NCBI RefSeq assembly: GCF_000002995.4
Contig: NW_025062476.1
Location: forward strand, 4,211,001 to 4,275,000
From: Brugia malayi
Lineage: Eukaryota > Nematoda > Chromadorea > Rhabditida > Onchocercidae
Direction: 5' to 3'
Length of the DNA stretch: 64,000 nt
Numbering within the stretch: position 1 is the stretch's first letter; every line of letters starts with the position of its first letter. Shown here in pieces: positions 11,301-23,800 of the stretch. Position numbers and translations under genes: made by a program. Under the pieces are notes generated by a model. The model searched no databases. It was given only the letters and a program-made list of their open reading frames with translations, and had not been told where the DNA came from.

Positions 11301-13240
11301 TAATTTTTTGAAAAATAAGAAGAAATTTGCAGAAATGTTTACGTATCATAATGCTAATTAACATCGGTGCTGTTTTGCTGTGTATTCCATTTTTTTTCAA
11401 TTCCGAAGTTCGTAAGGTGGCATCGCATTGGAAATGTTCAGTGCAGTCTTCGTCTAAGAGCAATCTTTCGGTACATGAGATTAGCTTCACTAATTTGGCC
11501 AGTAGTACTGCTCTTGGACGAATAAACTTCTGGCTTCTAGGCATTATATGCAAATTTATCCCATGTATTGTCATGATTGTAATGACTGTGCTATTGGTGC
11601 AAAAATTACGTCAGATCCAGTTATTATCAATCAGGTTTACATCACCGATACGTGAAAAAAGACGTCGATGTATAACATATATCATTATGGTATGCAAAAA
11701 TCTTTATATTATTATTATGTGTAAAATATCCAAACTTACATTTTAAATTTAAAAGAAATAAATTATGCCACTTTTTCTTTTTTTTTTAATGAAAAGTTCT
11801 AAATTTTGTTTAAGCACAGTAATGTTGCGATTCAAAATTTGTGGAAATTTCATGAAAAATTTTCTAGTACTTCATATTTTACAAATCTAAACAGCTAAAA
11901 ATATTTGAAAAATAAAAATAATAAGTAGTTATCCAGAATTGATGACTGAATTCATTACATCCATGAAATTTCTCAATTTTCAAAATGAAGTTTTGCTATT
12001 TGTAGGTAAAGAAGAATAAGCATTTTTTTTTTTTCAAAAAAGAAAGTGTGAAAGTGTCTGGCGACGATGACTAGGTGGAACAAATAAGAAATAATAAAGA
12101 AATTGAATTTGGTTAAAAGATGAAATTTGTGAAAAGCTAACCAATTTTTTTCAATATTTATAAATTCATATCAATCGATCATTCGAAATACAGTATCAAA
12201 ATTATTAAAAAATAAAAAAGTAAAAAGCAAATGAGGGAGACATACTGATGACGATCTAGACTGATTAATTTGGCTTTTCAAATGAATTCTCTACGAAATG
12301 CGCAATTCTTTATGTTGAATAATTTTTGAGATTGTCGCAAATATCTTTTAGCTAAAGAAGAGAAGACCAGAGGAATATTGAAAAATTAGATGAAAGTAGC
12401 TAAGCAATTAAATGAATTATCGTTAATTAAAGATTATCAATTGAAGGAATACTTTTTTTTTTTAGATAATTATGGTAAATTTTGTGATTGTGGAAGTACC
12501 ACAAGGTATTATTTTGGTTTTATCATCGATGCAGTATGCAAGTTTCGCAGGATCTGAATTACTGGGAGATTTATTTGACATCCTTTCATTGCTCAATTCT
12601 TGCGTTACATTTGGTCTTTTTTGTTCTATGAGTAGTCGTATACGACATGCATTTGCTCGAGGATTTTTTCCATTTAGTCACAAATTTTTCCAACAAATTA
12701 TTCATAGGTTTGTTTGCTTTTTTTCCTTCTTTTTTTTTTGTTATTTTAGTTTACAAATTTGAGAAAAACACTGATTATCTTTTCAAAAGATTTATTCGCC
12801 TTATATTGTGAGTGAATACATTTATTGTTATCAAAATTATATTTGGAAAATACAATTGAAAGAAATGATAATATCATTCCTATTTACTTGAAATCTTTTT
12901 AAATAGCTATTTCAAGAGTTGCAGAAAGCACTTTTTCTTTATCTTGCTTAGTAAGATAAGCATCGAACTTTTATAATTGTGATGCAAATATCATTGTTTA
13001 CTTTTGGGTCCAAATTTATTCTGAATATTTGTTTAAAGAATTATTTGTTTTCAAAAAATAATGTAGTGAAAAAAAAAAGAATACAATGTCTCAGAAAGTT
13101 TTCATTTTTCAAACGGATTACCTTTATAAAAATATGCATGTGAAATTTAACATATATTATTATAATTGCTTAGGATAAGCCATGTTTCACTGGCACTTAA
13201 AGATAGCAATTCGACTAATTATGGCCTAAAGTATAGGTAA
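8322..13240 (+). CDS. srw/DMSR-type peptide GPCR, six exons
   Basis: A seven-transmembrane receptor of the nematode srw / DMSR (myosuppressin-receptor-like) group. The model is exon 1 from ATG 8322 to about 8560 (end uncertain), then 10333-10444, 11003-11134, 11333-11689, 12466-12707 and 13174-13240 (TAA). Exons 2-6 join in phase. Exon 1 holds the TM1-like segment (AIILVLCTAGITGHVISIYI). Exons 2-3 hold the extracellular loop and TM3 (...LSDVCCISQLWSYAW, then VYMSGVFHIITLSVIRFISL). Exon 4 holds TM4, loop 2 and TM5. Exon 5 holds the diagnostic TM6-TM7 motif VPQGIIL ... LLGDLFDILSLLNSCVTF followed by a basic C-terminal start. The ATG lies 48 bases after a TTTTGTTTTAG acceptor. The loop after TM1 is not of the usual form and a separate exon carrying TM2 may be missing from my model. 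The ligand is probably an RFamide-type peptide (inference). Confidence 0.75.
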
Positions 13241-14593
13241 TTCAGGTAAAAAATAATCCCTAAAGATGCTAATTTAATAATAACGATTATATTTTTGTTG
13301 CATATATTAAAAAAAGTTAGCTTGCGGTATCTTTTTAATATTAGGATGATAAAATGAAACATATTAATGAACAATATTTTCACCAAATCAAAAAAAAATA
13401 ATTTTTTCTTTCCTTTTTTTTGATTGAAAACTTTTTTGGATTAAAGATCTTTTTAGTCAACTTGATTATATTTTTATAGGAATATATATTATTAAAAGAT
13501 ACTGATATATTATTTAATTTTGTTATTTTCATGAACAAATATTACTGTAAAGATACTTGATTTTATCATAAACAGGTGACAACAAAAAGTGACAAATGCT
13601 AAATTTCTAATAATTGCAGGTAAAGATGTTGTCATCTTTATTCAGATAACTACATTTAAAAGAAATGCTCTTAGTATGTTTCGAGTTGCAATTTTGCGTT
13701 TATTTTCTTATTTTTTTTTTAGCATCTATTTATTATGTGAATAATTTTACACTCACATGTAATTATCTCAGCTAAATCATTTCGAATATTGTTGCATGAG
13801 ATGTTATCTGTTGAAAATTAATATTTATAACACTGATAGCATCATTTTAAAAGTCTCATAGCTACTTATATTGTTAAAGTAAGGAATTTCATTAAGATTA
13901 TTAGAGAAAATTTCTAAGTTATCTGTTAGTTAGATTTATGGCATAATCTACAAATCTACAAACTTAGCTAACAACAACGGTATATCTTTCAATATTTTCT
14001 AATTTTTATTCACAATAATTAGTTCAGTTCTGTTAGGTCACTTTTATCTTTTCATTTATGAAGAAATAAAAATGAATTATATAATGATCGCTCTTAATAA
14101 TTGTGATCAAAGTGCTATAAAAAAAATTTATTTCATCTTAAAATAGTGATATCAATGCTGATATTATCATCATTTGCACTAGGGTGGTAAATGTCGAGAA
14201 AATTTTGTATTCTATGATTATTCCAGGTGATCATTTAATCACTACGAGTTACAGTGATAAAATTATCTATCTATACATTTCTATTCATGTTATCATACTT
14301 TATAAAATACTTCACTTTTTTTTTTTACTTACTGGTTGAGTCATTTTGTTTTATTTCAAATGAATATCACTGATCTGCCACTATTTAAAAAAATCTTTAA
14401 ATGTTTTATAAATTTCTATAAAGTATGATAACATGAAATTCACTTCTAATTAACTATCTTAATCTCAAAAATGTAGTAGAATTTCTGAATGAAAAATCTG
14501 CTTAACCTTTCTTTTCTGTTCACAAAAATTGAGCAATATTTTATAGTGATACAAAAAAATGTACAATGGTCTTTTCAATGGACTTCAGAAAAT
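13241..14593. other. Intergenic, convergent 3' ends
   Basis: This stretch separates the 3' ends of the plus-strand GPCR and the minus-strand PLPPR-like gene. It is AT-rich without visible exons. The 21-base inverted repeat at 14284-14437 probably lies in the PLPPR-like 3' UTR or just beyond it. Confidence 0.6.
14284..14437. repeat. 21 bp perfect inverted repeat, 112 bp loop
   Basis: TTCATGTTATCATACTTTATA at 14284-14304 is exactly complementary to 14417-14437. It begins about 155 bases past the PLPPR-like stop codon on that gene's transcribed strand. A transcript reading through could therefore form a stem in its 3' UTR. Confidence 0.85.
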
Positions 14594-17500
14594 TCAATAA
14601 CCACCGTAACCATTTTGTTGTTGTTGTTGTGATGGAGAAACAGTACGATGAAAACTTTCAGTTGTTGTTGTAATTTCATAAGTACGATCATGACTTCGTC
14701 GATGACGTGCTGCAGTATTTGTTGAAACTGTTGGTTGTGGAATGTCCTCTTCGTAGACCCTGTCATTGAAAATTAATTTAAAATTATTTCCTTCTATTAT
14801 TTTCTCTATTACTTAAAGATAATTGCATTGTGATAATCAATAGTGCTAAATAATTGATTTTGAAATAGATTTTTGAGTTTTTTTTTTTTTGAAATAAACA
14901 AGTAAATGTTTTTTTTTCTATATTATTCTGTAAGAAATGATATCAAACTTACGTGTATTCCTCCTTTAAAGAAGGCGCTCTTATACGTGGTAACCTGAAC
15001 CATTGGAAGAATGGACTAATGCGCTCCTCCAGTGTCATCGGTTTTTCTACTACATAATAATAATGTTCTTGGAAACATAGAACAGAATGACACTGAAAAT
15101 GATACAATAATATATTGCTATTAACTTCATTCTAATCCTTCTTTAATAAACAAATTTTAAAAGTGTTGAAGAATGAATAATTTACTGCGTGAAATTGTAT
15201 TTTTACAAATAAAACTATTAAAATATTTTGTCGTAACATGAAAAATGATCTGTAAGAAATTTAAATGAAATTTCAATATTTTGTTAGGGTGAAAAATTTT
15301 TAATTTATTTTAAACGAGTCAATTCAATAGTTACCAGGAAAAAAGCAATAAAAAAACCGATCAACCATCCGACCCAAATATCTCTCCAATGATTCTTATA
15401 ACCATTGATTCGTGAAAATGAATCAATTAGCGTAAGACCCATGAAACCAAATATCAGAAATGGTCGCAATAAAGGTGCACTACGTAGATTGATCATACAA
15501 TAAATATAACACTGTAAATTTAACTTTATTCCTCTCTTCTCTTCTCTTTTAATATTACATTTCTTATTTTCATTATTAAACTAATTGGATTTAACAAAGA
15601 TAATTGAGCGAAAATACTCAAATTCAATTTTTAAATTCAATTACTTTAATAATGTAAGCGCTTGCTTGTATAGAATTATGAAAAAAAAAAAAACAACTGT
15701 ACAAGCAAATGTCATGACCAGATGACAGTAGTATTCGAGAGTAGTACTCGAGATTTCTACTATATATGAGACTTTTTTCACTATGTATTAATGTTAATAG
15801 TTGAATTTTAAAATGTTTGTTTCTTTTTTGCACTGAAAGGAATTAGTAGTAGTAGACTTACCGAAGCAAATGTACATGAAAAGGATGAGAATGCCGCATG
15901 GAGTGACGGAAAGGAAAGTGAAGCGTAACGCAAATCGTTAGAATTCCGGTATAAGCATGCTAAGAAGGGAGATGGTGATGGTGATTGCTCAAGCGGTCCA
16001 GTACATGCACTGTAATTTCATCTGGCGTTTTTGTATTGAAAAAAAAAAAAAGTGAATAAAAGCTAAAATTGTTCAATAAAAAGTTTAATAAAAACTAACA
16101 AGTTAGAAAAGAAAAAAAAAAAGTATTTTGAAGTTATATAGATAAAGCAGTTTTAGATTTTAAGGAATAAGTATTACAAAACTGATAAGAATTCTATATT
16201 TATTGATCAATAGTTTCTCGTCTTGCTTTTTTTTTTTAAATATTTATAACCTATCTTAAGGATTATTTCGGTAAACATGCGGTAATTTTAATTTTATAGG
16301 ATTTAGCGACTTTACTTCTCGCATTAGTTTAACTCAAAGAAAAGTATATCATTAAAATTTGAGATGTGAAGCATTCTTTTTATCATAAGTGATAAAATAA
16401 AGCCTTTTAGATAACATTAAAGTTTATATTCAGATATATTCTATTCTTTTTTTTCTTTTATTAGCTAAGAAAGTTGATTTAATTATTTCTTCTGACAAAT
16501 CTTTTGATTTTATATTCATTAAATGTTAAAAAGATTATGAAGTAGCTATCTTAATATTACAGATTTCATTCTATAGCAATAATCACTTAAAAATAATATT
16601 ATAAAAATTCCATTCTGATTGAATAACGAAATGTTTACAAGAGATTCCATTACTGAAGGACTTTATATATTCGTTTTCCTCTTAAACACAAACTTTCACA
16701 AAGGTAAACAAACTAAAGCAAGGAAATAGTCTACATCTGAAGAAAATGCGACAATTGAGAAAACCTTATGTTTGGTCTACAAAGAGACAAAAAATATGGC
16801 CGTTGATAACCAGTCATAAATTTGATCGTATAAACAAATATTTGTGTTATAAGTGCACCAAACATGAACACACCTGCAAGTAAGGTCATCAAAAAATTTC
16901 AAATTATAGTCCTTCTTTTCAATTCAACAATCAAATTATTTCAATATAAAGCTAATTTTTCAAATGTTTGTAAGTTTCAAATTTTTAATACGAATTGGTT
17001 ATTCTATAATTACGATTTTTGGACATGTTTAGAATTAAAAATAATTATAAAAAATGGACATGTTTAGAATTAAAAAAAAAAAAAATGTTATAATATTAAA
17101 AAAAATTAATACGAATTGGATTTATAATTAATTTTTTGGACATGTTTAGAATTCAAAATAATTATAAAATAAATCTATGATTGAAACAATCTTCAAATTC
17201 TAATTTTTATTGATTTTTAAATGTAATAATCATGACTGATTTAAAGAAATTCTTGCAATAAGTTGCCAATGCTTTTTATCATATCTTACAGCATCTTTCA
17301 TTGTTCTAATTCAGTAACAGTTAGAGTAATGAAATTTCACAGAAATTTTTTCTAACTTTATTAAGTTAATAAAAAGCTTGTTTATAAAGTTAATTTGAAT
17401 TATTGCGATGAACTGACCAATAAATCGTGTAAGACGTCGAGTTAATAAATGGATTTTACATTCGCCACAACTAGCGTAAACTGTCTTTCTTGGTTTAGTG

Positions 17501-18369
17501 GAGAATAGCCAAAACATTATTTCACCGATGAATATCTATAATACAAAAAAATATAAACTTAGATAAGAGTAAAATAAAAATAGCAAGCCAAAAGTAACTC
17601 AAAAAAATCAGCAATTGATTTGTGGCCTAAATCATTAAAAAATGATAACGATCCAAGAATAACAAAACAATTTACATACATGAGGTGAAGAAGTAAATAG
17701 TTCATCTAGAATTTAGTTAACAAGGTGATTGACTGGTAAGTGTTTACTAAGCTAACAATTGCGCCACTGTTAGGAAAAAATAAATAAAATGATATAAAGT
17801 TGAAATGCAAAACATACAACAAGTGGAGGTAATGTAAAACCAAATGCATGAAGGAGCGCATATGACACATACAGATTGAAATCCTCTGAATGAAAATTTG
17901 GTCTGTATAAAAGGATGTCACGACACTGGAATACTCGATGATGATAGGGGAAAACTGTCGTAAAACTGAAATTCTCTAAGAGTAAAATTAATTATTACTA
18001 AATTCTATCATAAATAATACTTTTTTTTTTTTTGACTGAATTGTCGTTATGTAGTGAAAATGCGCAAATGATAAGAGATGTTTACATTAATTGAGCTATT
18101 TTCAAAAATAATAAAAAATATACATATTAATACAACAGGTAACAAAGGCATACTCATTTTTATGATTATAAAAAATGATTGATAAAAATTATAGAAAATT
18201 ACCTCATGTAGTACCATAATGTCCATAAACATGCCAAGCCAACAATTGATAATATAAAAGTTGGAATGATAAAGTAATTAAGTTGTATGCGTGATCGCTT
18301 AATGATTGGTCCATCGTACTGAGATGCCGAAAAGAGTTCAGAATGTGCTCGTGAGTGTGGGAAAGACAT
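14594..18369 (-). CDS. Phospholipid phosphatase-related (PLPPR-like) protein
   Basis: A PAP2-fold integral membrane protein of the PLPPR (plasticity-related) type. Exons in transcript order: 18369-18203, 17975-17818, 17535-17418, 16873-16765, 16009-15862, 15511-15335, 15092-14953 and 14759-14594, giving about 393 residues. Family hallmarks appear in order: TM1 (FIIPTFILSIVGLACLW), HHRVFQCRD, IFIGEIMFWLF, CGECKIHLLTRRLTRFIGVF, domain 1 KFMTGYQRPYFLSLCRPN, domain 2 SFPSLHAAFSSF, domain 3 SRINGYKNHWRD. In active lipid phosphate phosphatases domain 3 reads SR-x5-H-x3-D; here the catalytic His is Asn (YKNHW), as in PLPPR proteins, so enzymatic activity is doubtful. The tail is Ser/Thr/Gln-rich (SPSQQQQQNGYGGY). 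All junctions are in phase except exon 2, which has one base too many in TTTTCCCC (17947-17954). The ATG lies 52 bases after a TTTTTGCAG acceptor, suggesting SL trans-splicing. Confidence 0.85.
16987..17165. repeat. ~118 bp imperfect tandem duplication in intron
   Basis: Within the PLPPR-like intron 17417-16874, the string TAATACGAATTGG recurs at about 16987 and 17107. GGACATGTTTAGAATT occurs three times, at 17021, 17056 and 17138. This reads as a duplicated block of about 118 bases with a smaller internal duplication. Confidence 0.75.
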
Positions 18370-20888
18370 TTTTTGCAATATTAATAATCTGTGAAACTGT
18401 CTATGAAATTTCGTAAATTTCCTGCAAAAATAAAAATTAATGGTTTGAAGTCTAAAATGCTGTCTGCTTTTATTGAAATTTTTGTATTGATACATAAGGA
18501 TAGCTTTAGAAATGGATATAATATTAAGGGGAAGAAATTAATTAAACAAAAACAAAAAGCAATGTGATAGTAATAGTAGGAACAGTCGAGAAAAGAGTGA
18601 GATTAAAATCAAATTTCAGAGTGATGTTGATGAATTGTGATACACAGTTTACTAAAAGATGTGAAAGCGTCACCTTGTTTGTGATGCAAACTTTATAACT
18701 CAGGTAATGTTGATTGAAGAGATCGTAGGATCGATCATTCGACAAAATTTAATCGAGAAAATCGAGAAGTCTCCACCTCCTTCCTTCCTCTTTTACTAAT
18801 TCATTATTATTGAATGAATGATCTGAGTGATTGATTGACTGTAATGTTTGACTTTCTCGACATTATTTCTTCTGCTGCTATTATTATGACAACTGCATCG
18901 TACCTATATGCTAAATTAAACAAATAGACATGAATTTCGAGAGATGGTCAATAAACGAAATGACCAAAAATAAAATGAACTTATTTATGAATCATGCAGC
19001 TGCTCAAAGTTTATTTCATTTGATTTAAAATGCTTGGTATCACATTTTTTTATGAATTTGGTTTCAATTTTTGTATGAATTTGGTATCAATTTAGTATCA
19101 CATTTTTTTGTGTGAATTTCATATCACATTTTCTTTTTTTCAATATAATTAAAATTTTGCCACCATAATTTCAATAATGCTAACTTGTAGAAAAATTTGT
19201 ACAGCTTTGCAAATAAAACATGATGATAGTATTTAGTAACTTCCTGGTTATTTCGACAAAAATTTATGTTACGACATGAATTATCAGTCAGTTATTAATT
19301 TGTGCAATTAAAAATTCAGTCAGTTTAAAATAAATAGATTCGTAATTGAAAACTAATTTAACAAAATATGTGAATAAATGAACCATTTGAACAATCAAAT
19401 AAACATATGGATCATTAGTTCAAATGATTTTTGGTTTTTGAAATTTTTCCTACTTCAAATTTAATTTAGATGAGAACTGATCTTCAGTTTTCAAATAAAT
19501 ACTTTCTTTAGCTAAAGTAGTAGAAGATTCAACAGTTTGTTGTTGTAATTCCACTAACACTGAAATACCTTTATCTGTCTATCTTTTTTTTTTATGATAT
19601 TGTAAAATTTTAAGGTTTATATTAGGAAAAAAACAAATATAAATAAATGTTAAATTGTGGTAACAGACTTCACTATCCATCTTTCTATTGAGTTGTTGCT
19701 TTTATGTTGAAATGTTCAATTGTTAAATTGCAGTCAAATCGACTATCTCGAATATCTTCGTACTCCGTTCATTGATTTTTTTTTTTAAATTTTAAGGCTT
19801 CTCCTCTTTTGGCAGTAAATTCCATCTTTCGAACAGCTTCTTTTACTGACTAAACGAACATATTACTGTAGTTTTACATGATTTTCTTTTTCTTTTTTGG
19901 TCAACGTTGCAATCAAAGCGTACCTGCAAAACATATTTACCCTCTCGACTTGTTGACGACCCCTTTAAAATTATTCACCAATTTGATCCCTTTAACATTT
20001 CTATACACAAATAATTACAATTTTTTAGCTTCGTGAATTTTTCAGCTTTCATGAGCACAATAAGCTGTGTCTGGCAATTCTAATTTATTCTAATAAAATT
20101 TTCATTTTATTCAAAAAAATTGAAATCTAATAATTGCAACTTATATGTAGCAATAAATGACTTACAGTGAATGAATCATATGCGAATTCATAAATGACAA
20201 AAAGAAGAAAAAAAACTTTGTCTTTCCCTTGAATCGATTTTTCTGAAATTGAAGTTGCTTTTTCTTTTGAAATGTTGTGTAACTTCTTGGATCTAATATT
20301 TTATTAAACTGATAGTGCTTGTTGAATATGAGTTTGATTTATATGTTTATTTTCAATTAGTTCATTCTTTCCTGATGTTTCTTTTTGAGAGTCTTCTGTG
20401 AAAATTCCAAGCATATTAACTTATATATATGAAAAAAGATGAATCTGCGGAAAGTTAAACACCTTGGAAAACTTTACAAAGTTATACAGGGAAGTGGGTA
20501 AGATACGTAGAAAAGGGACAAATTAGACGTATGAAACTCCCAATCACATTTTTGTTCTTTTACTGATGCGAACAGATGACATGTATGAATTTGATGAGTT
20601 TATAATAAAGTAAGTAACATTGCGGTGAAATACTTGATAGAACTGATTGTTATCTATTTGATAATCTAGCCAAGCGCATTTCAAGTTTCAAAGTTTTACA
20701 TCAGTGATTTTTCTTATGGATTCTAATCAACTGAAAATGCTCTATTATTGTCCATAATAGGCTTTGATTTCTTCATTTTATCATCTTACTACTATGACAT
20801 ATATGAAATATGGAGGCATCTATAAAATAATAACAAGTATGAAGTAAGAACAATGGAAATTGATTCTAATGCAAGGGAAAGAGAAAAA
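18370..20888. other. Intergenic between RAD17 and PLPPR-like gene
   Basis: About 2.5 kb between the RAD17 stop codon and the PLPPR-like start on the same strand. It contains an SL-type acceptor (AG at 18423-18422), a cluster of imperfect GAATTT...TATCACATTTTTTT repeats near 19031-19130 and no exon chain that I can support. Confidence 0.55.
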
Positions 20889-23800
20889 TTATGAAAGATC
20901 AATTTCTTCAATATCAAACTGATTTTCTTCATCATCTGTTACAGAATTCTTATTTGCTGGAGACTGATTTACAGTAAAATTCGTACATAGTGCAGAATTC
21001 ATTGATACAAGCACTTGATACTGATAATTATTCAGCCTTCGTGGTTGTATAAGTCTAATTAATGGAAGTGTCCTGCAATCATCTGTAACTCTCTTTCTTT
21101 TCACTAAGAACCCAAAACTCATCTCTTCATCAGATTAATAATGGCAACTTATTTTTCATTGAAAATCATTCCAAATTATTAAACAGCAAATTTTTGAATA
21201 TAACAATATGGAACAAGAATTTATAAATTTTTCATTGAAAATTATTTCTGATAAAGTTGAAATATTTAAAATCATATAAATTTTTATGCAAAGCCATGGA
21301 CAAGATCCATTTTTTGAGAATATGAAAAAGATTTCTTACAGAGTTAAAACCTCTCCATAGATATGTGGAGGAAAAGCAGCATAAATTTCTTTTTCTTTAC
21401 TGAATGCTTGAAAACCATTTTCAAAACAATGGGGTTTATAAAAGCGATACAATCCTCTACCTACAACAGAATACGTTTAATAATCAGAAATTTCAGTTCT
21501 TGAGAACTTAGAGAATGAAACGTGAGTCAGTGAGAGGAACTCAAAGCTGAATTAGCAAAGCAGTTTGTATTTTTCTCTACTTTGAACTTTTATTGAAAGA
21601 ATCAACACTATTTGCAAATTGATCTGGAATCTCACCTTGCCTAGTCCTGCATCCGAAATTATAAAAAATGGTAGATCGAGCTGCTACCTGAAGTAAAACC
21701 AATTACTTCGTTAACAATGAAATTAGTAACTTTTTACTTTTCCTTGCTACAATTTTTCTGCTTCATAACAGAATATCAAACAACAGACTAACTATTGATG
21801 TTTTTTAGGGTTAAATGCGAATTTAGAAGTTCATTTTTAGAAAGACCGCTCTATTCTGCAAAATTTTCTGAATTTGAAACTAGTATACCTGATTCAAATG
21901 TGATTTAAAAATAGAAACCTCAGAAATTAAGAATTCGTAAATGAATTACACCTACTTCGCCTATATAAGAGCTTAGGACAGAATCCATTCGAACTTCCCA
22001 ACGACTAAGCGCTGAATCGAAAAGACTTATATTATTGAGAATGCCCAAATATGATGACAAAGATGGAGCAAAATTCGGCTCATGTTCATGCAAGAACATC
22101 ACCAGCTACAAAATACTTGAAAATTGAAGTTTATTAAAATTAACCACTTGACTTCCTCAAAAAGAAATGTTCCCAAATTACCTTAAAAAATTAAAATAGG
22201 ACACATATCAATATTCAAATGCCTTTAAATGAAAATCTATAAGTCAGTAACCTTATCAGCATTCATACCACTTTTGTCAAGCACTTCACTGACATCATCC
22301 TTGGGAGGAAAATCTCTGGAGTAAATTTTTCTTAATGCAATTTTCAACTTTCCTTCAGCTTTCTTCCAGTCGCTATCAGCTTTGTCACACCTTCATGTAT
22401 TAAACTTGAACAATTTTTTGCAACCATCAATTAAAGCAAAGATGGCAGTACAAGTACGACTACACTAATCCCTTAATAAGACGAAATCTTAATGTTTTTA
22501 ACAATACCTGCTGACCTTTCCAACTTCTGCAGAGTTTTTCGTAATTCAATTTTTAACTTTCCTTAGGCTTTATTCCAGCCGCATTTCTGCATCTCTCAAG
22601 AAAACTCCAAAAGACTAAATATTATGTGAAAGAGAATTTTACAGAAATACCTTTTCGCATAAAGAAGCTTTCCTAAACTATGATATGGATCAACTAATGT
22701 TGAGGAGTGAAGAGGACAGATTTCATTAAATTTTTTGCGACCATCGATACATAACTGCAGATTGTGAATTGCTGTTCTTATGTCACCTGCAGTGAAATAC
22801 ATACATAAACCGGTTGCATGCAACTATATTTACTGCTTAATTACAGAGAGAAAAAATTAGAGATGAGAAGGCAAAGAAATGTCGAAAATTGAACATAAAG
22901 TACTAAAAATCTACTGAAAAAAAAAAAAATTTACATCTTAAATAAAATATCCTTCAATAAAAAGTTTCAATTTTATAAAAGGACCTTACGCAAAACGAAA
23001 ACCTGAATATAAAGTGCAATATTTGTACGTTGTAACCTATTTCAAATTTGAATCCAGTTAGATCAACTGATAAATGTTATTAATCAAGACAAGTATAATA
23101 AAGCACACTTAGATACCAACCATTGGAATTCTCGGCAATTTTTTTAATTTGTGACGGTGATGCGTTAACCTTCAACAGCGAAGCAATCCTTCGTAATGCT
23201 TTCGATAAGAAAATGGTTGCAGAAGCATTGAAAGATAATTCATCAAAGCCTAGTTGAAAACGAATATTTGCAGGTAAAATACGTTTTGGACTTAAATACC
23301 AACAGGAATCAACATCACTCATGATAAATATATACATACAAACTGTGTTCTTGATGGTCTTCCCTAGTGTTGCATGCAGTATCGATGGATCTCTGTAATT
23401 TAAAAAAAAAAAAAAAAAAACATGAAATATATCTGTAGAGATTACCATAAATAAGAATAATGAATCATGCATCACTAATTCTCTTCACTGAAAAAAGAGA
23501 CTTGCATTTAAAGTCATATTCCTTTTTTTATCTGACATCGAATTAAATTTGACTCTGAACTTTATTTAGAAAAAGCAATTAAAATAAGTCCGACTAAATG
23601 CAAATAAGTAAAAAAAAAAGCACGACATTGCTATAAACCTAAATAGAAAAAATCTAACAACATCCATAGTTCAGCACATTTTCTTTAGCAAAAGTATTAC
23701 TGATAAAAAACATTCGGCAGTTGCTCGACAAGTATAACTTTCTGTGAAACTGATTTTTCAATAGATCCACGATCCGATGACTTCAAAAATTCAGTAAATT

